Source of the DNA: Pseudorhodobacter sp. E13
GTDB lineage: Bacteria; Pseudomonadota; Alphaproteobacteria; Rhodobacterales; Rhodobacteraceae
NCBI RefSeq assembly: GCF_003991405.1
Contig: NZ_RPEN01000159.1
Coordinates: 434,001-498,000, forward strand
Direction of reading: 5' to 3'
Length of the DNA: 64,000 nucleotides
Shown piece after piece: positions 7,926 through 17,960 of this stretch. The position numbers and the translations under genes were made by a program. Numbering within the stretch: the stretch's first letter is position 1; the number at the start of each line of letters is the position of its first letter. The notes below the pieces were generated by a model. That model did no database searches and was not told the origin of the DNA. It worked only from the letters and a program-made list of their open reading frames with translations.

Positions 7926-10538
7926 TCAATGCACAACGGCAACATGCGGTTTGGGACGCTGCGAAGCACTGACGCGATCGCCGATCAGCAGGCCATCGGC
8001 GCTGGCCGACACTGCAATCGTGCTGCCGTCCATCACGTCACCGGCCAAGATCATCTCGGCCAGCGGATCTTGCAGGCTGCGCTGGATCACACGTTTCAAC
8101 GGGCGCGCGCCGAACACCGGGTCATAGCCTTCATCGGCCAGCCATTGCAGCGCATCCGCATCCAGTTCCAGCGTAATCTTGCGGCTTGCAAGGCGACGCT
8201 CCAGCCGCTTGAGCTGAATGGTCACGATGCCTGCCATATCCTCGCGTGCCAGACGGTCGAAGATGATCGTCTCATCCAGACGGTTCAGGAATTCGGGGCG
8301 GAAATGCGCCCGCACCGCTTCCATCACCTGTGCCCGTGCCGGGGCCGGATCGGCGCCATCGGGAAGCTGGCTAAGGGCCACCGCCCCAAGGTTGGACGTG
8401 AGGATGATCAGCGTTTGCTTGAAGTCCACGGTGCGGCCCTGACCATCGGTCAGCACACCATCATCCAGCACTTGCAGCAGCACGTTGAACACATCCGGAT
8501 GCGCCTTTTCCACCTCGTCGAACAGCACCACCTGATAGGGGCGGCGGCGCACGGCTTCGGTCAGCACCCCGCCTTCGTCATAACCGACATAGCCCGGAGG
8601 CGCGCCGATCAACCGGCTGACGGCGTGTTTCTCCATGAATTCGCTCATGTCGATCCGCACCATCGCCTGATCATCGTCGAACAGATATTCAGCGACCGCT
8701 TTGGTCAGTTCGGTTTTCCCCACGCCGGTTGGCCCAAGGAACAGGAAAGAGCCCAGAGGCCGGTTTTCATCATTCAGCCCGGCCCGCGCACGACGCACCG
8801 AATTGGCCACCGCTTTCAGCGCCTGCCGCTGCCCGATCACGCGCTTGCCCAGTTCCTCTTCCATCTTGAGCAGCTTTTCGCGTTCCCCTTCAAGCATCTT
8901 GGTCGTGGGAATACCGGTCCAGCGTTCCACCACCTCGGCGATCTGTTCGGGCCGCACGGCCTCGGACACCAGCGCATCCGATTCCAGACCTTCGCTTTCG
9001 GCAAGCTGCCGTTCAAGCTGCGGGATGATGCCATAGGAAAGCTCTCCGGCTTTGGCCAGATTGCCCTCGCGCTTGGCGGCATCCAGATCGGCGCGGGCGC
9101 GGTCCAGCTTTTCCTTCAGCGCGCGCCCCGATTCCAACTTGTCGCGTTCGGCCTGCCATTGCGCCGTCATGCTGTCGGACCGCTCCATCAGGTCGGCCAG
9201 TTCCTTTTCCAGCTTTTCCAGACGATCCTTCGACGCCGCGTCATCTTCTTTCTTCAACGCCTCGGCTTCGATCTGCAGCTGAAGGATCTGACGGTCCAAC
9301 TGGTCCAGTTCTTCGGGCTTGCTGTCGACCTCCATCCGCAAACGGCTGGCGGCTTCGTCCACAAGGTCGATGGCCTTATCGGGCAGGAAGCGATCGGTGA
9401 TATAGCGATGGCTGAGCGTGGCCGCCGCAACCAATGCCGAGTCGCTGATCCGCACGCCGTGGTGCAACTCATATTTTTCCTTGATCCCGCGCAGGATAGA
9501 GATCGTATCCTCCACCGTCGGTTCCTCGACCATCACAGGCTGGAAGCGGCGGGCAAGGGCGGCATCTTTTTCCACATATTTGCGGTATTCATCCAAGGTG
9601 GTGGCCCCGATGCAGTGCAATTCGCCCCGCGCCAAAGCCGGTTTGATCAGGTTGGCAGCATCCATCGCGCCGTCGCCTTTACCAGCGCCGACCAGCGTGT
9701 GCATCTCGTCGATGAACAGGATGATTTCACCGCTGGCGGCCTCAATTTCCTTGAGGATGGCTTTCAGACGTTCCTCAAACTCACCCCGATATTTCGCACC
9801 CGCAATCAGCGCGCCCATATCCAGCGCCATCAGCTTTTTGTTGCGCAGGGATTCCGGCACATCGCCATCCACGATGCGCAGGGCAAGCCCTTCGGCAATC
9901 GCGGTTTTACCGACACCGGGTTCCCCGATCAGCACCGGGTTGTTTTTCGTCCGGCGCGAAAGCACCTGCATCGCGCGGCGAATTTCCTCATCGCGGCCGA
10001 TAATCGGGTCAATCTTGCCCTGCTCGGCGGCCTCGGTCAGGTCGCGGGCGTATTTCGACAGTGCCTCGAACGTATCTTCGGCGCTGGCGCTATCGGCGGT
10101 GCGGCCTTTGCGAATGTCATTGATCGCGGCATTGAGGCTTTGGGCATTCACGTTGCCCGCAGCCAAAGCATCCTTGGCATTGGTGTTCGTCATCGCCAGC
10201 GCGACCAGAATCCGCTCCACCGGGACGAAACTGTCACCGGCTTTCTTGGCGACCTTTTCGGCCTCATCCAGCACCCGCGCGGTGGCGGGGTCCATATAGG
10301 GCTGTGCATCGCCCGACACTTTAGACATCTTGCCCATGGCCAGATCAAGCGCCTGGGTCACCAGCGCCGGGTCACCGCCCGCGCGGCGGATCAGATTGGC
10401 CGACATGCCCTGATCATCATCCATCAAGGCTTTCAGCAAATGTTCGGGGGCAAGGCGTTGGTGATTTTCACGCAGCGCGATGGTTTGGGCGGCTTGCAAG
10501 AAACCGCGCGACCGTTCCGTGAACTTCTCAAGGTTCAT
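7926..10538 (-). CDS. clpB: ATP-dependent disaggregase ClpB
   Basis: Hsp100 hexameric unfoldase (870 residues) that rescues aggregated proteins with DnaK/DnaJ. Order of domains: N-terminal Clp repeats (about 1-145), AAA domain 1 with Walker A GEPGVGKT (205-212) and [12 protein letters not shown], the long coiled-coil M domain (about 400-525, rich in Glu, Lys, Leu) that separates ClpB from ClpA/ClpC, and AAA domain 2 with GPTGVGKTE and the pore loop GYVGYDEGG. The ATG at 10538 is chosen over 10544 because AAGGAG is 7 bases before it. An RpoH-type promoter lies about 80 bases upstream. Confidence 0.98.
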   Translation of the reverse strand: MNLEKFTERSRGFLQAAQTIALRENHQRLAPEHLLKALMDDDQGMSANLIRRAGGDPALVTQALDLAMGKMSKVSGDAQPYMDPATARVLDEAEKVAKKAGDSFVPVERILVALAMTNTNAKDALAAGNVNAQSLNAAINDIRKGRTADSASAEDTFEALSKYARDLTEAAEQGKIDPIIGRDEEIRRAMQVLSRRTKNNPVLIGEPGVGKTAIAEGLALRIVDGDVPESLRNKKLMALDMGALIAGAKYRGEFEERLKAILKEIEAASGEIILFIDEMHTLVGAGKGDGAMDAANLIKPALARGELHCIGATTLDEYRKYVEKDAALARRFQPVMVEEPTVEDTISILRGIKEKYELHHGVRISDSALVAAATLSHRYITDRFLPDKAIDLVDEAASRLRMEVDSKPEELDQLDRQILQLQIEAEALKKEDDAASKDRLEKLEKELADLMERSDSMTAQWQAERDKLESGRALKEKLDRARADLDAAKREGNLAKAGELSYGIIPQLERQLAESEGLESDALVSEAVRPEQIAEVVERWTGIPTTKMLEGEREKLLKMEEELGKRVIGQRQALKAVANSVRRARAGLNDENRPLGSFLFLGPTGVGKTELTKAVAEYLFDDDQAMVRIDMSEFMEKHAVSRLIGAPPGYVGYDEGGVLTEAVRRRPYQVVLFDEVEKAHPDVFNVLLQVLDDGVLTDGQGRTVDFKQTLIILTSNLGAVALSQLPDGADPAPARAQVMEAVRAHFRPEFLNRLDETIIFDRLAREDMAGIVTIQLKRLERRLASRKITLELDADALQWLADEGYDPVFGARPLKRVIQRSLQDPLAEMILAGDVMDGSTIAVSASADGLLIGDRVSASQRPKPHVAVVH

Positions 10539-10618
10539 CGGCATTCTCCTTTTCTGTTAAGCTCCCGCTGTGTGGAATGCCCTGTTGCGGCACATCCCAT
10601 CTTCGGGCCTCAGGGTAA

Positions 10619-10647
10619 ATCTGGGGATGCACCCCAAAGCTTTCAAG
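10619..10647 (-). promoter_or_regulatory. RpoH (sigma-32) type promoter of clpB
   Basis: On the minus strand: -35 CTTGAAA (10647-10641), 14-base spacer, -10 CCCCAGAT (10626-10619). This resembles the heat-shock consensus CTTGAAA / CCCCATNT. It points at clpB, a classic RpoH target. Confidence 0.7.
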
Positions 10648-10754
10648 CATTTGTGAAGGCCAATCCCCTAAAAAAGTGGAAACCAAATCTTCATTTCTAC
10701 GTTGTTAAATCACCGGGCCGAGCATTCGGCGGTTTGATTGGAAAGGGTTCGCGC

Positions 10755-10955
10755 ATGGCCACCACAGCCACCAGAATTGCCTATGTCGTCTATGATGCCG
10801 CCCGCCGCCACTTTGAAGCGGCGGTGGAATTCTTTGCCCCCGGCCTGCCGGTGCCCCTACGCATCGGTGTGACCATGCCCGCCGCGCAAAGCATCGGGCA
10901 TCAAGCCTTGGTCAAAGGGCTGGTGCGCGCAGCGGAACGGCAGATCCTGCGCTAA
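10755..10955 (+). CDS. Small hypothetical protein
   Basis: 66 residues, starting MATTATRIAYVVYDAARRH, with a mixed aliphatic/basic composition and no motif or membrane segment that I recognise. The ribosome site GAAAGGG is 7 bases before the ATG. It lies divergent to clpB behind an AT-rich stretch (10660-10740) and convergent to the TPR methyltransferase, so it has its own promoter region. Third-position G/C usage fits its neighbours, so I think it is real, but no function can be given. Confidence 0.55.
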   Translation: MATTATRIAYVVYDAARRHFEAAVEFFAPGLPVPLRIGVTMPAAQSIGHQALVKGLVRAAERQILR

Positions 10956-10961
10956 GGCCGC

Positions 10962-11909
10962 TCAGGCCAGTTCGCATTCCGCCTCGCCGCTGCGGTCGCG
11001 CAATGTGTGGTTGACCTGCGCCACCACCATCACGCCTGCAACATCCTCACCCCGGTCCCGGCGCAGGGCGATGGGGCTGACAACCCCACCCGGCACGCCT
11101 GCGGCTTGCAGCAAATCTGTCAGATAGCCAACACTATGCGCATAGCGGCGCGACGGGCGCAGCAAAATGGGCTCTGGCCCGTCATGGCTCTCGCAGGAAT
11201 AGGCCAGCACGCCACCGGGGCGCAGGGCTTGCACGGCCCAGCTTATCACCGTTTCCAAGGCACCCAGATACATGAACACATCTGCCGCGACGATCAGATC
11301 ATAGCGCCCCTGCGCGGGGGCCAGCGTGTTCAGGTCATGGCAGGCCAGCGCGTCATAAATGCCTTTCGCCTGCGCTTCGGCCAACATGCCTTCGGAAATA
11401 TCCCAGCCGGTCAGATGCGCGGCCCGCCCGCGCAGTTCCGCCCCCATCAATCCGGTGCCACAGCCAAGGTCCAACACCGCGTCAAACGGGCGGTCGGGCA
11501 AGGCGGCGGCCAGTTTCTGTGGCACCCGGTAATTCAGCCGATCCACCAGACTGGCATCGAAATCCGGCGCGTATTGGTCAAACAGGGCCGCCACAAAGGC
11601 AGCAGGCATACCTTCGGTCAAGGGCACCTTGCGCAACAGGTCAAGCCGCAGCGTTGCCCCCAGACGATCTGCCGGGTCCAGCGCCAAGGCCTGCGCAAAG
11701 GCATCCTGCGCCGCCGTGTCGCGCCCTGCCGCCTCGGCCAATTCCCCCAGATGGAACCAGCCTGCGGCCCAGCCCGGCACCAGCGCCAAGGCATCGGCCA
11801 TCAGATCGGCGGCGGCGGCCAGATCGCCAGAGGCGGCCAGCATATCAGCATACCCAACGCGACGATCTGCCAACAGATCGCCTGACGAACACAGGATCGG
11901 AGTCATCAT
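10962..11909 (-). CDS. TPR-containing SAM-dependent methyltransferase
   Basis: 315-residue fusion of a short TPR-like helical N-terminus (about 20-90, with repeated patterns such as AADLMADALALVPGWAAGWF and AQDAFAQALALDP) and a class I methyltransferase domain (about 120-315) with motif I AVLDLGCGTGLMG, GWDISEGML, and YDLIVAADVFMYLG. This layout occurs in uncharacterised methyltransferases that probably act on a protein or small molecule; the substrate is unknown. Two ATG codons are adjacent (11909, 11906), and no clear ribosome site precedes them. A terminator hairpin of the upstream gene ends 10 bases before the start. Confidence 0.85.
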   Translation of the reverse strand: MMTPILCSSGDLLADRRVGYADMLAASGDLAAAADLMADALALVPGWAAGWFHLGELAEAAGRDTAAQDAFAQALALDPADRLGATLRLDLLRKVPLTEGMPAAFVAALFDQYAPDFDASLVDRLNYRVPQKLAAALPDRPFDAVLDLGCGTGLMGAELRGRAAHLTGWDISEGMLAEAQAKGIYDALACHDLNTLAPAQGRYDLIVAADVFMYLGALETVISWAVQALRPGGVLAYSCESHDGPEPILLRPSRRYAHSVGYLTDLLQAAGVPGGVVSPIALRRDRGEDVAGVMVVAQVNHTLRDRSGEAECELA

Positions 11910-11918
11910 GCACCAATG

Positions 11919-11951
11919 AAAAAAGCACGCGCCGCCCGAAATCAGGCGGCG
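11919..11951 (-). terminator. Intrinsic terminator behind the 12.0-12.8 kb hypothetical gene
   Basis: On the minus strand CGCCGCC-TGATTTC-GGGCGGC/G is followed by CGTGC and six T. It lies 60 bases after the stop of the upstream gene and directly before the methyltransferase start. A consensus -35 hexamer TTGACA (complement 11986-11991) lies upstream, so the hairpin may instead sit in the methyltransferase leader. Confidence 0.6.
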
Positions 11952-12010
11952 ACAGAGCGCAGCACATCGGGTGAAATCACCGCAGTGTCAAGGGGGGCTT
12001 TGGGCCAGCG

Positions 12011-12784
12011 TCATTCCCGCTTTTTCGGGGTCAGCAGTTTGGCGGGGCGCACTGATTCCGCCGCTTTGAACAGGCTGAAGGTCTGGTTCACATAGTTCAC
12101 CGCCCCGGCGATCTTTTCCATGTATTCTTCCAGTGCCGGGGTGCGCTCTGCCTCGACCAATTGCACCGGGCGGTCGGGGCTGTTCGCCTCAAACTGGCAA
12201 TAAAACAGCGGCTCGCCCCGGCGCAGGATCAGGTCTTTACTGGTATCGTGCCATTCAAACGCCCACATCAACCCGCGCGGCCACAGGTTCACCGGAAAGC
12301 GCCCGCCAAAGATGGTGCCGGGCAGCGGGTCGGGGCGGTAATGTGCAAAGGTGCCAAGCTGGGTCAGATAAACGGTTTCATCCGCGATGAAGCAATAGGG
12401 CAAGATCAACTGCACCGTCGGGCGGTCGGGAAAGCGCCACTCTGCCTCATTCACCAGCACCAGCGCCTCTGACAGCTTGCTGGCCCGGATCGGCGAGGCG
12501 TTTCCGGCCCGATTGATCAGATGCGGCTTGCCCTTTTCATCCCGGCCAAAGCCGATATGCATGTCAAACGGGCATTTCACCACAAAATAGCGGCTTTCCA
12601 TCTGGATCACCGCCGGGCAACGGCTGGCCGATTTCGCGTGGGTCTTGTTGGTTTGGCGCACCGTCAACCGCTCTGGCGGGTCAAACAGAATGGACCCTTT
12701 GTCCTTGGTCAGAAACCATCCCACCGTCACCGGACCAGAGGCGGGGCCCTCATCCGGGCGCTCAAACTCAATATTAATCTGCAT
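12011..12784 (-). CDS. Conserved-looking protein of unknown function
   Basis: 257 residues (MQINIEFERPDEGPASG...). No signal peptide, no membrane segment and no motif that I recognise. It is rich in aromatic and Pro residues (FAHYRPDPLPGTIFGGRFPVNLWPRG, as separate short runs), contains ESRYFVVKCPFDMHIGFGRD, which looks like a beta-rich core, and ends in a helical, basic tail (AKLLTPKKRE). It reads as a soluble globular protein. It is divergent from pyrF and followed by an intrinsic terminator, so probably monocistronic. I cannot assign a function. Confidence 0.75.
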   Translation of the reverse strand: MQINIEFERPDEGPASGPVTVGWFLTKDKGSILFDPPERLTVRQTNKTHAKSASRCPAVIQMESRYFVVKCPFDMHIGFGRDEKGKPHLINRAGNASPIRASKLSEALVLVNEAEWRFPDRPTVQLILPYCFIADETVYLTQLGTFAHYRPDPLPGTIFGGRFPVNLWPRGLMWAFEWHDTSKDLILRRGEPLFYCQFEANSPDRPVQLVEAERTPALEEYMEKIAGAVNYVNQTFSLFKAAESVRPAKLLTPKKRE

Positions 12785-12929
12785 TTGCGGCCCCTTACGA
12801 CTTGCGCTGCCCGTTTTTACCTGCCGCGATTGAATCCTGCCCCATGCGCCCTGTCAATCCGCCACGCTTGACAGGGCAGGCAGAAGCGCCCATCACGCAG
12901 CGGTTTTCGCAGCGAACAGGGGTTGAAGA

Positions 12930-13625
12930 ATGGCAGATGATCGTTTGATCGTGGCACTGGACGTGCCGAACGTGGTGCAGGGCCTGGAGCTGACGCGCAA
13001 AATCGGTGATGCCGTTTCCTTCTACAAGATCGGGCTGGGCATGCTGACAGGCGGTGGCCTTGCACTGGCGAATGAGCTGAAGCAGGAACACGGCAAGCGC
13101 ATTTTTCTGGATATGAAATTCTTTGACATCGGCGCCACGGTCGAAGCCGCCGTGCGCGGCATTGCCCAGTTCGATCTGGATTTCCTGACCGTTCACGGCG
13201 ACCCGCAAGTGGTGCGCGCCGCGAAGCAAGGGGCTGCGGGCAGCAATCTGAAAATTCTGGGGGTCACGGTGCTGACCTCGCTGGACCGGGCCGATCTGGA
13301 TGCGAACCTGATCAAACCCGGTGATCTGGCCGAAATTACGCTGGAACGGGCCCATAACGCACTGGAAGCCGGGGCCGATGGCGTGATCGCCAGCCCGCAT
13401 GAGGCCACGATGATCCGTGCCCTGCCGATTGCCGAAGGGCGCCTGATCATCACCCCCGGCGTGCGCCCCACAGGATCGCCCAGCGATGACCAAAAGCGCA
13501 TCGCCACCCCTGCCAGCGCGATTGCCGCAGGCGCGGACCATATCGTCATCGGTCGCCCGATCTGGCAGCACGCCGACCCACGGCTTGCCGCACAGGTGGT
13601 CACGGGCGAATTGCCGCCCCGCTGA
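12930..13625 (+). CDS. pyrF: Orotidine-5'-phosphate decarboxylase
   Basis: Last step of UMP synthesis: decarboxylates OMP to UMP in a TIM barrel. 231 residues, normal for the bacterial form. The start MADDRLIVALDVPN and the catalytic D-x-K-x-x-D motif in LDMKFFDIGAT (Asp61, Lys63, Asp66) are clear, with the phosphate-binding end TPGVRPTGSPSDDQKR and VIGRPIW. Followed by a hairpin at 13639-13675 and then the dnaK promoter. Confidence 0.97.
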   Translation: MADDRLIVALDVPNVVQGLELTRKIGDAVSFYKIGLGMLTGGGLALANELKQEHGKRIFLDMKFFDIGATVEAAVRGIAQFDLDFLTVHGDPQVVRAAKQGAAGSNLKILGVTVLTSLDRADLDANLIKPGDLAEITLERAHNALEAGADGVIASPHEATMIRALPIAEGRLIITPGVRPTGSPSDDQKRIATPASAIAAGADHIVIGRPIWQHADPRLAAQVVTGELPPR

Positions 13626-13638
13626 TCCGGCTTTGTCC

Positions 13639-13675
13639 GGCTTGGCGCAGGTTTTTTTGCCATTTGCGCCAAGCC
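13639..13675. terminator. Hairpin after pyrF
   Basis: GGCTTGGCGCA (13639-13649) pairs perfectly with TGCGCCAAGCC (13665-13675). The seven-T run is in the loop and there is no T run after the stem, so termination strength is uncertain. Confidence 0.5.
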
Positions 13676-13731
13676 TTGAAGGATCGCTAAGAAAATACGG
13701 CGATTCTGGTGAAAAACCACCGCGTCAGATG

Positions 13732-13763
13732 CTTGCAGGGTGCGGTTCGGCTCCTTATATACG
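13732..13763 (+). promoter_or_regulatory. RpoH-type promoter of dnaK
   Basis: CTTG (13732-13735), 18 bases, then CTTATATACG (13754-13763). This matches every fixed position of the alphaproteobacterial heat-shock -10 pattern CYTATNTNNG. It implies a leader of about 105 bases before the dnaK ATG at 13877. Confidence 0.8.
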
Positions 13764-13876
13764 CCCGGTAGCCGGAAAAGGCGGCCGTGCCTAGCCGTCT
13801 ACAACTGGGATCGGGGATCAGGGGCCATAACGGGCCTGACCCCCATAACATCGCCGAATATGAAGAGGTATTTATC

Positions 13877-15781
13877 ATGGCCAAAGTCATCGGGATCGAC
13901 CTCGGGACAACCAACTCTTGCGTCGCCATCATGGATGGTTCGCAGCCCCGAGTCATTGAAAACGCAGAAGGCGCGCGCACCACGCCGTCTATCGTTGGTT
14001 TCACAGAAACAGAACGTCTGGTCGGCCAGCCCGCCAAGCGTCAGGCTGTCACCAACCCCTCCAACACCGTCTTTGCAGTGAAGCGCCTGATCGGTCGTCC
14101 GATCAATGACAGCCACGTTGCCAAAGACAAGAAAAACCTGCCCTACGAATTGGTCGACGGTGGCAATGGCGACGCATGGGTCAAAGTGCGTGGCGAGAAA
14201 TATTCGCCCAGCCAGATCTCGGCCTTCATTCTGGGCAAGATGAAAGAAACCGCCGAAAGCTATTTGGGCGAGGATGTGACGCAGGCCGTTATCACGGTTC
14301 CGGCGTATTTCAACGACGCCCAGCGTCAGGCCACCAAGGACGCGGGCAAGATTGCCGGTCTGGAAGTGCTGCGCATCATCAACGAGCCGACAGCGGCAGC
14401 GCTGGCTTATGGCCTTGATAAAAAAGACGCCCGCACCATCGCAGTTTATGACCTTGGCGGCGGCACTTTCGATATCACCATTCTGGAAATCGACGACGGC
14501 CTGTTCGAAGTGAAATCGACCAACGGCGACACCTTCCTTGGCGGTGAAGATTTCGACATGCGGATCGTGAATTACCTCGCCGAGGAGTTCAAGAAAGAGC
14601 ATGGCGTTGATCTGACCCAAGACAAGATGGCGTTGCAGCGTTTGAAAGAGGCCGCTGAAAAGGCCAAGATTGAGCTGTCCTCCAGCCAGCAGACCGAGAT
14701 CAACCAGCCGTTCATCTCGATGGGCTCCTCGGGCACACCGCTGCACCTGGTCATGAAACTGACCCGCGCCAAGCTGGAAAGCCTTGTTGGCGATCTGATC
14801 AAGGCGTCGATCAAGCCGTGCCAGGCTGCGCTGAAAGATGCTGGTCTGACCACATCTGACATCGACGAAGTGGTTCTGGTCGGTGGTATGACCCGCATGC
14901 CGCGCGTTGTCGAAGAAGTGACCAAGTTCTTTGGCAAAGAGCCGCACAAAGGCGTGAACCCGGATGAGGTTGTGGCCCTTGGTGCCGCTATTCAGGCCGG
15001 TGTTCTGCAAGGCGACGTGAAAGACGTTGTTCTGCTGGACGTGACGCCGCTGTCCTTGGGCATTGAAACCCTTGGGGGCGTGTTCACCCGCCTGATCGAC
15101 CGCAACACCACGATCCCGACCAAGAAGTCTCAGGTGTTCTCCACCGCCGAAGACAACCAGAACGCCGTGACGATCCGGGTGTTCCAGGGCGAGCGGGAAA
15201 TGGCTGCCGATAACAAGATCCTCGGCCAGTTCAACCTCGAAGACATTCCGCCCGCTCCGCGTGGGATGCCGCAGATCGAAGTGACGTTTGACATTGATGC
15301 CAACGGTATCGTGTCGGTCGGCGCAAAGGACAAAGGCACCAACAAAGAGCAAAAGATCACCATTCAGGCCTCGGGCGGTCTGTCGGATGAAGACATCGAA
15401 AAGATGGTGAAGGACGCAGAAGCAAACGCCGAAGCCGACAAGGAACGCCGCGAATTGGTGGAAACCCGCAACCAGGCCGAAAGCCTGCTGCATTCCACCC
15501 GCAAATCGCTGGACGAGCATGGCGACAAGGTGGACCCGTCCACCGTGGAAGCCATCGAATTCGCGATGCAGCCTTTGGAAGAAGCCTTGAAGGCCGAAGA
15601 CGCAGGCAAGATCAAGTCGGGTATCCAGAACCTGACCGAAGCCGCGATGAAGCTGGGCGAAGCCATCTACAAGGCAAGCCAGGCCGAAGCGGAAGGCAAG
15701 GACGAAGATGCACCGCGTTCGGTGGATGACGATATCGTCGATGCCGACTTCGAAGATCTTGGCGACAGCAAGCGCAAGTAA
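13877..15781 (+). CDS. dnaK: Chaperone protein DnaK (Hsp70)
   Basis: ATP-driven chaperone, 634 residues. The ATPase domain has the phosphate loops [12 protein letters not shown] and [14 protein letters not shown] and the adenosine motif [11 protein letters not shown]. The substrate domain follows from about residue 390 ([17 protein letters not shown]), and the acidic C-terminus ends in [16 protein letters not shown]. The start at 13877 gives the conserved [13 protein letters not shown] and has GAAGAGG 8 bases upstream. Works with DnaJ, encoded next, and ClpB nearby; a GC hairpin lies between dnaK and dnaJ. Confidence 0.99.
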   Translation: MAKVIGIDLGTTNSCVAIMDGSQPRVIENAEGARTTPSIVGFTETERLVGQPAKRQAVTNPSNTVFAVKRLIGRPINDSHVAKDKKNLPYELVDGGNGDAWVKVRGEKYSPSQISAFILGKMKETAESYLGEDVTQAVITVPAYFNDAQRQATKDAGKIAGLEVLRIINEPTAAALAYGLDKKDARTIAVYDLGGGTFDITILEIDDGLFEVKSTNGDTFLGGEDFDMRIVNYLAEEFKKEHGVDLTQDKMALQRLKEAAEKAKIELSSSQQTEINQPFISMGSSGTPLHLVMKLTRAKLESLVGDLIKASIKPCQAALKDAGLTTSDIDEVVLVGGMTRMPRVVEEVTKFFGKEPHKGVNPDEVVALGAAIQAGVLQGDVKDVVLLDVTPLSLGIETLGGVFTRLIDRNTTIPTKKSQVFSTAEDNQNAVTIRVFQGEREMAADNKILGQFNLEDIPPAPRGMPQIEVTFDIDANGIVSVGAKDKGTNKEQKITIQASGGLSDEDIEKMVKDAEANAEADKERRELVETRNQAESLLHSTRKSLDEHGDKVDPSTVEAIEFAMQPLEEALKAEDAGKIKSGIQNLTEAAMKLGEAIYKASQAEAEGKDEDAPRSVDDDIVDADFEDLGDSKRK

Positions 15782-15800
15782 CAGCGCGGGATCGGAAAAA

Positions 15801-15827
15801 GGGGCGGCCTTGATGAGGGGCCGCCCC
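15801..15827 (+). terminator. Hairpin between dnaK and dnaJ
   Basis: GGGGCGGCC (15801-15809) pairs with GGCCGCCCC (15819-15827). There is no strong T run, so it may partly attenuate or protect the dnaK transcript instead of ending it. Confidence 0.5.
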
Positions 15828-15858
15828 GTTCCCGTTCTGACAAGCAGAGGTTTGCTCT

Positions 15859-17007
15859 ATGGCAAAACGCGATTACTATGAGGTGTTGGGGGCCACGCGC
15901 GGCGCTTCGGCGGATGAGCTGAAGAAAGCCTATCGCACCAAAGCGAAAGAGCTGCACCCAGACCGCAACTCTGACAACCCCAAGGCCGAAGAACAGTTCA
16001 AAGAAGTGAACGAGGCCTATGAGGTCTTGAAAGATGCCGACAAGAAGGCCGCCTATGACCGCTATGGCCATGCCGCGTTTGAAGGTGGCATGGGTGGCGG
16101 GCACCGGGGCGGGCATCCCGGCGGGCAAGGCGATTTCGCCTCGGCTTTCTCGGATGTGTTCGAGGACCTGTTTGGCGATTTCATGGGCGGCCAGCGCGGT
16201 GGCGGCGGCCGGTCGCGCGCGCAGCGTGGCTCTGACCTGCGCTATAACTTGCGGGTGACGCTGGAGGAAGCCTTTGCGGGCATCCAGAAAACCATCAATG
16301 TGCCGACCTCGGTGGCCTGCGAATCCTGTCGCGGGTCGGGTGCCGAAGGCGGTGCCGAACCGATGACCTGCCCGACCTGTTCGGGCATGGGCAAAGTGCG
16401 CGCCCAGCAAGGCTTTTTCACGGTGGAGCGGACCTGCCCCACCTGTAACGGCATGGGCCAGACCATCAAGAACCCTTGCAAGAAATGCGCAGGTGCAGGC
16501 CGGGTGGAGCAAGAGCGCTCGCTCTCGGTGAATATCCCGGCAGGGGTGGAAACCGGCACCCGCATCCGCTTGGCCGGTGAAGGCGAGGCGGGTTTGCGCG
16601 GTGGGCCGGCGGGCGATCTGTATATCTTCATCGAAGTGCGCGAGCATGCGATCTTTCAACGCGAAGGCGCGCATCTGTTCTGCCGTGTGCCGGTGACGAT
16701 GGCGACCGCAGCCCTTGGTGGTGAGGTGGAAGTGCCCACGATCGACGGCGGCAAAAGCCGGGTGAAAGTGCCCGCCGGAAGCCAGACCGGCAAGCAAATG
16801 CGCCTGCGGTCCAAGGGCATGCCCGCGCTGCGGGGCGGCGGAGTTGGCGATATGCTGATCGAGCTGGCGGTAGAGACGCCCGTGAACCTGACCTCGCGGC
16901 AAAAAGAGATGCTGCGAGAGTTTGAAAAGCTGTCGGAAGACAATAACCCCGAAGGCCGCAGCTTCTTTTCCAAGGTGAAAACCTTTTGGGAAGGGATGAA
17001 AGGCTAA
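15859..17007 (+). CDS. dnaJ: Chaperone protein DnaJ (Hsp40)
   Basis: Type I J-protein, 382 residues, which stimulates DnaK ATPase and delivers substrates. J domain with HPD (33-35), Gly-rich linker (about 75-130), and four C-x-x-C-x-G-x-G zinc repeats ([32 protein letters not shown]), then the client-binding C-terminal domains. Follows dnaK after 77 bases with its own ribosome site; part of the RpoH-driven dnaKJ unit. Confidence 0.98.
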   Translation: MAKRDYYEVLGATRGASADELKKAYRTKAKELHPDRNSDNPKAEEQFKEVNEAYEVLKDADKKAAYDRYGHAAFEGGMGGGHRGGHPGGQGDFASAFSDVFEDLFGDFMGGQRGGGGRSRAQRGSDLRYNLRVTLEEAFAGIQKTINVPTSVACESCRGSGAEGGAEPMTCPTCSGMGKVRAQQGFFTVERTCPTCNGMGQTIKNPCKKCAGAGRVEQERSLSVNIPAGVETGTRIRLAGEGEAGLRGGPAGDLYIFIEVREHAIFQREGAHLFCRVPVTMATAALGGEVEVPTIDGGKSRVKVPAGSQTGKQMRLRSKGMPALRGGGVGDMLIELAVETPVNLTSRQKEMLREFEKLSEDNNPEGRSFFSKVKTFWEGMKG

Positions 17008-17015
17008 AGGGGGGA

Positions 17016-17131
17016 GCCAAAGGCGGGGGCATCGAACCCCCGCCTTTGGCGCTGCCGCCACACAGCCCCCGACTGCGGATCTTGTGGGGCGTGTTGATGC
17101 CTGCGGCGCAGGTATTTTTGCCAAGATGAAG
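17016..17131 (+). repeat. Dispersed intergenic element, copy b (perfect hairpin plus AT-rich tail)
   Basis: A 14-base perfect stem, GCCAAAGGCGGGGG (17016-17029) with CCCCCGCCTTTGGC (17037-17050), and loop CATCGAA lies 8 bases after the dnaJ stop. The tail AGGTATTTTTGCCAAGATGA begins at 17110. The hairpin core, five G, CATCGAA, five C, is identical to that of the copy at 55.66 kb. Confidence 0.8.
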
Positions 17132-17186
17132 ATCAGGCGCGATTTCTTTAACGCTTCTTTTACCAAGCCTGTGGCAGCGTTGCGGC

Positions 17187-17951
17187 ATGAGCCAGAACAA
17201 CGCCTTTCAGGAAGCTGCCTTGCCGCTGTTTGCGGATGCCGATGAGGCGGCCGTGGTGGCCGTGCCCTCGGGCAAGTTGCCGTCTTATATCGCGGATCAT
17301 CGTAAGCGGTTGCGGGCCCGGTTCATGGAAGGCGGCGCTGCGGCAATGCCGGACTATGAGTTGCTGGAACTGGTTCTGTTCCGCGCGATTCCGCGGCAGG
17401 ATGTAAAGCCGCTTGCGCGGCGATTGCTGGACATATTTGGCGATTTTAACCGGGTGGTCACAGCACCTGCGCCGCGTTTGGTCGCGGTGCAGGGTGTGGG
17501 CGATGCCGTGGTGCAGGAATTGAAGATCGTCGAGGCTGCTGCTCAGCGCATGATGCGGGCGCGGGTGATGAATCGGGCGGTTTTGTCCTCATGGGATGCT
17601 TTGCTGGATTATTGTCACACGGCCATGGCCCATCGCGAGACGGAACAGTTTCGCATTCTTTACCTCGACCGCAAGAATGTGCTGATCGCGGATGAGGAGC
17701 AGGCACGGGGCACGGTGGATCATGTGCCTGTCTATCCGCGAGAGGTGGTGAAACGGGCGTTGGAATTGAACGCCAGTGCCTTGATTTTGGTGCATAATCA
17801 CCCCTCAGGCGATCCGACCCCTTCGGATGCCGACATTACCATGACGGGGCAAGTGCAGGATGCCGCAGCGGTGTTGGGTATCACGCTTCATGATCACCTG
17901 ATCATCGGAAAGGAGCGGGAGTTGAGTTTCCGCGCGCAAGGCTATTTGTAG
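17187..17951 (+). CDS. radC: RadC/JAB-domain protein
   Basis: 254 residues. An N-terminal helix-hairpin-helix region (DYELLELVLFRAIPRQDVKPLARRLL, given in two parts, and LVAVQGVGDAVVQELK) is followed by a JAB metalloprotease-like domain with the metal motif HNHPSGDPTPSDAD at about 202-215. It was named for a supposed DNA-repair role, but the biochemical function of the family is not settled. It is transcribed with dnaJ but separated by a repeat element, so it probably has its own promoter. Confidence 0.92.
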   Translation: MSQNNAFQEAALPLFADADEAAVVAVPSGKLPSYIADHRKRLRARFMEGGAAAMPDYELLELVLFRAIPRQDVKPLARRLLDIFGDFNRVVTAPAPRLVAVQGVGDAVVQELKIVEAAAQRMMRARVMNRAVLSSWDALLDYCHTAMAHRETEQFRILYLDRKNVLIADEEQARGTVDHVPVYPREVVKRALELNASALILVHNHPSGDPTPSDADITMTGQVQDAAAVLGITLHDHLIIGKERELSFRAQGYL

Positions 17952-17960
17952 CCCTGCCGC

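Noticed and set aside
7929-10955. A 1008-codon plus-strand open frame opposite clpB
   Set aside because: It is the mirror of ClpB codons in high-GC DNA; its translation is His/Arg/Gln-rich without domains. Only the last 66 codons (10755-10955), beyond clpB, are kept as a separate small gene.
13799-15520. 573-codon minus-strand frame opposite dnaK
   Set aside because: DnaK is certain on the plus strand, and the antisense frame is a codon-bias artefact.
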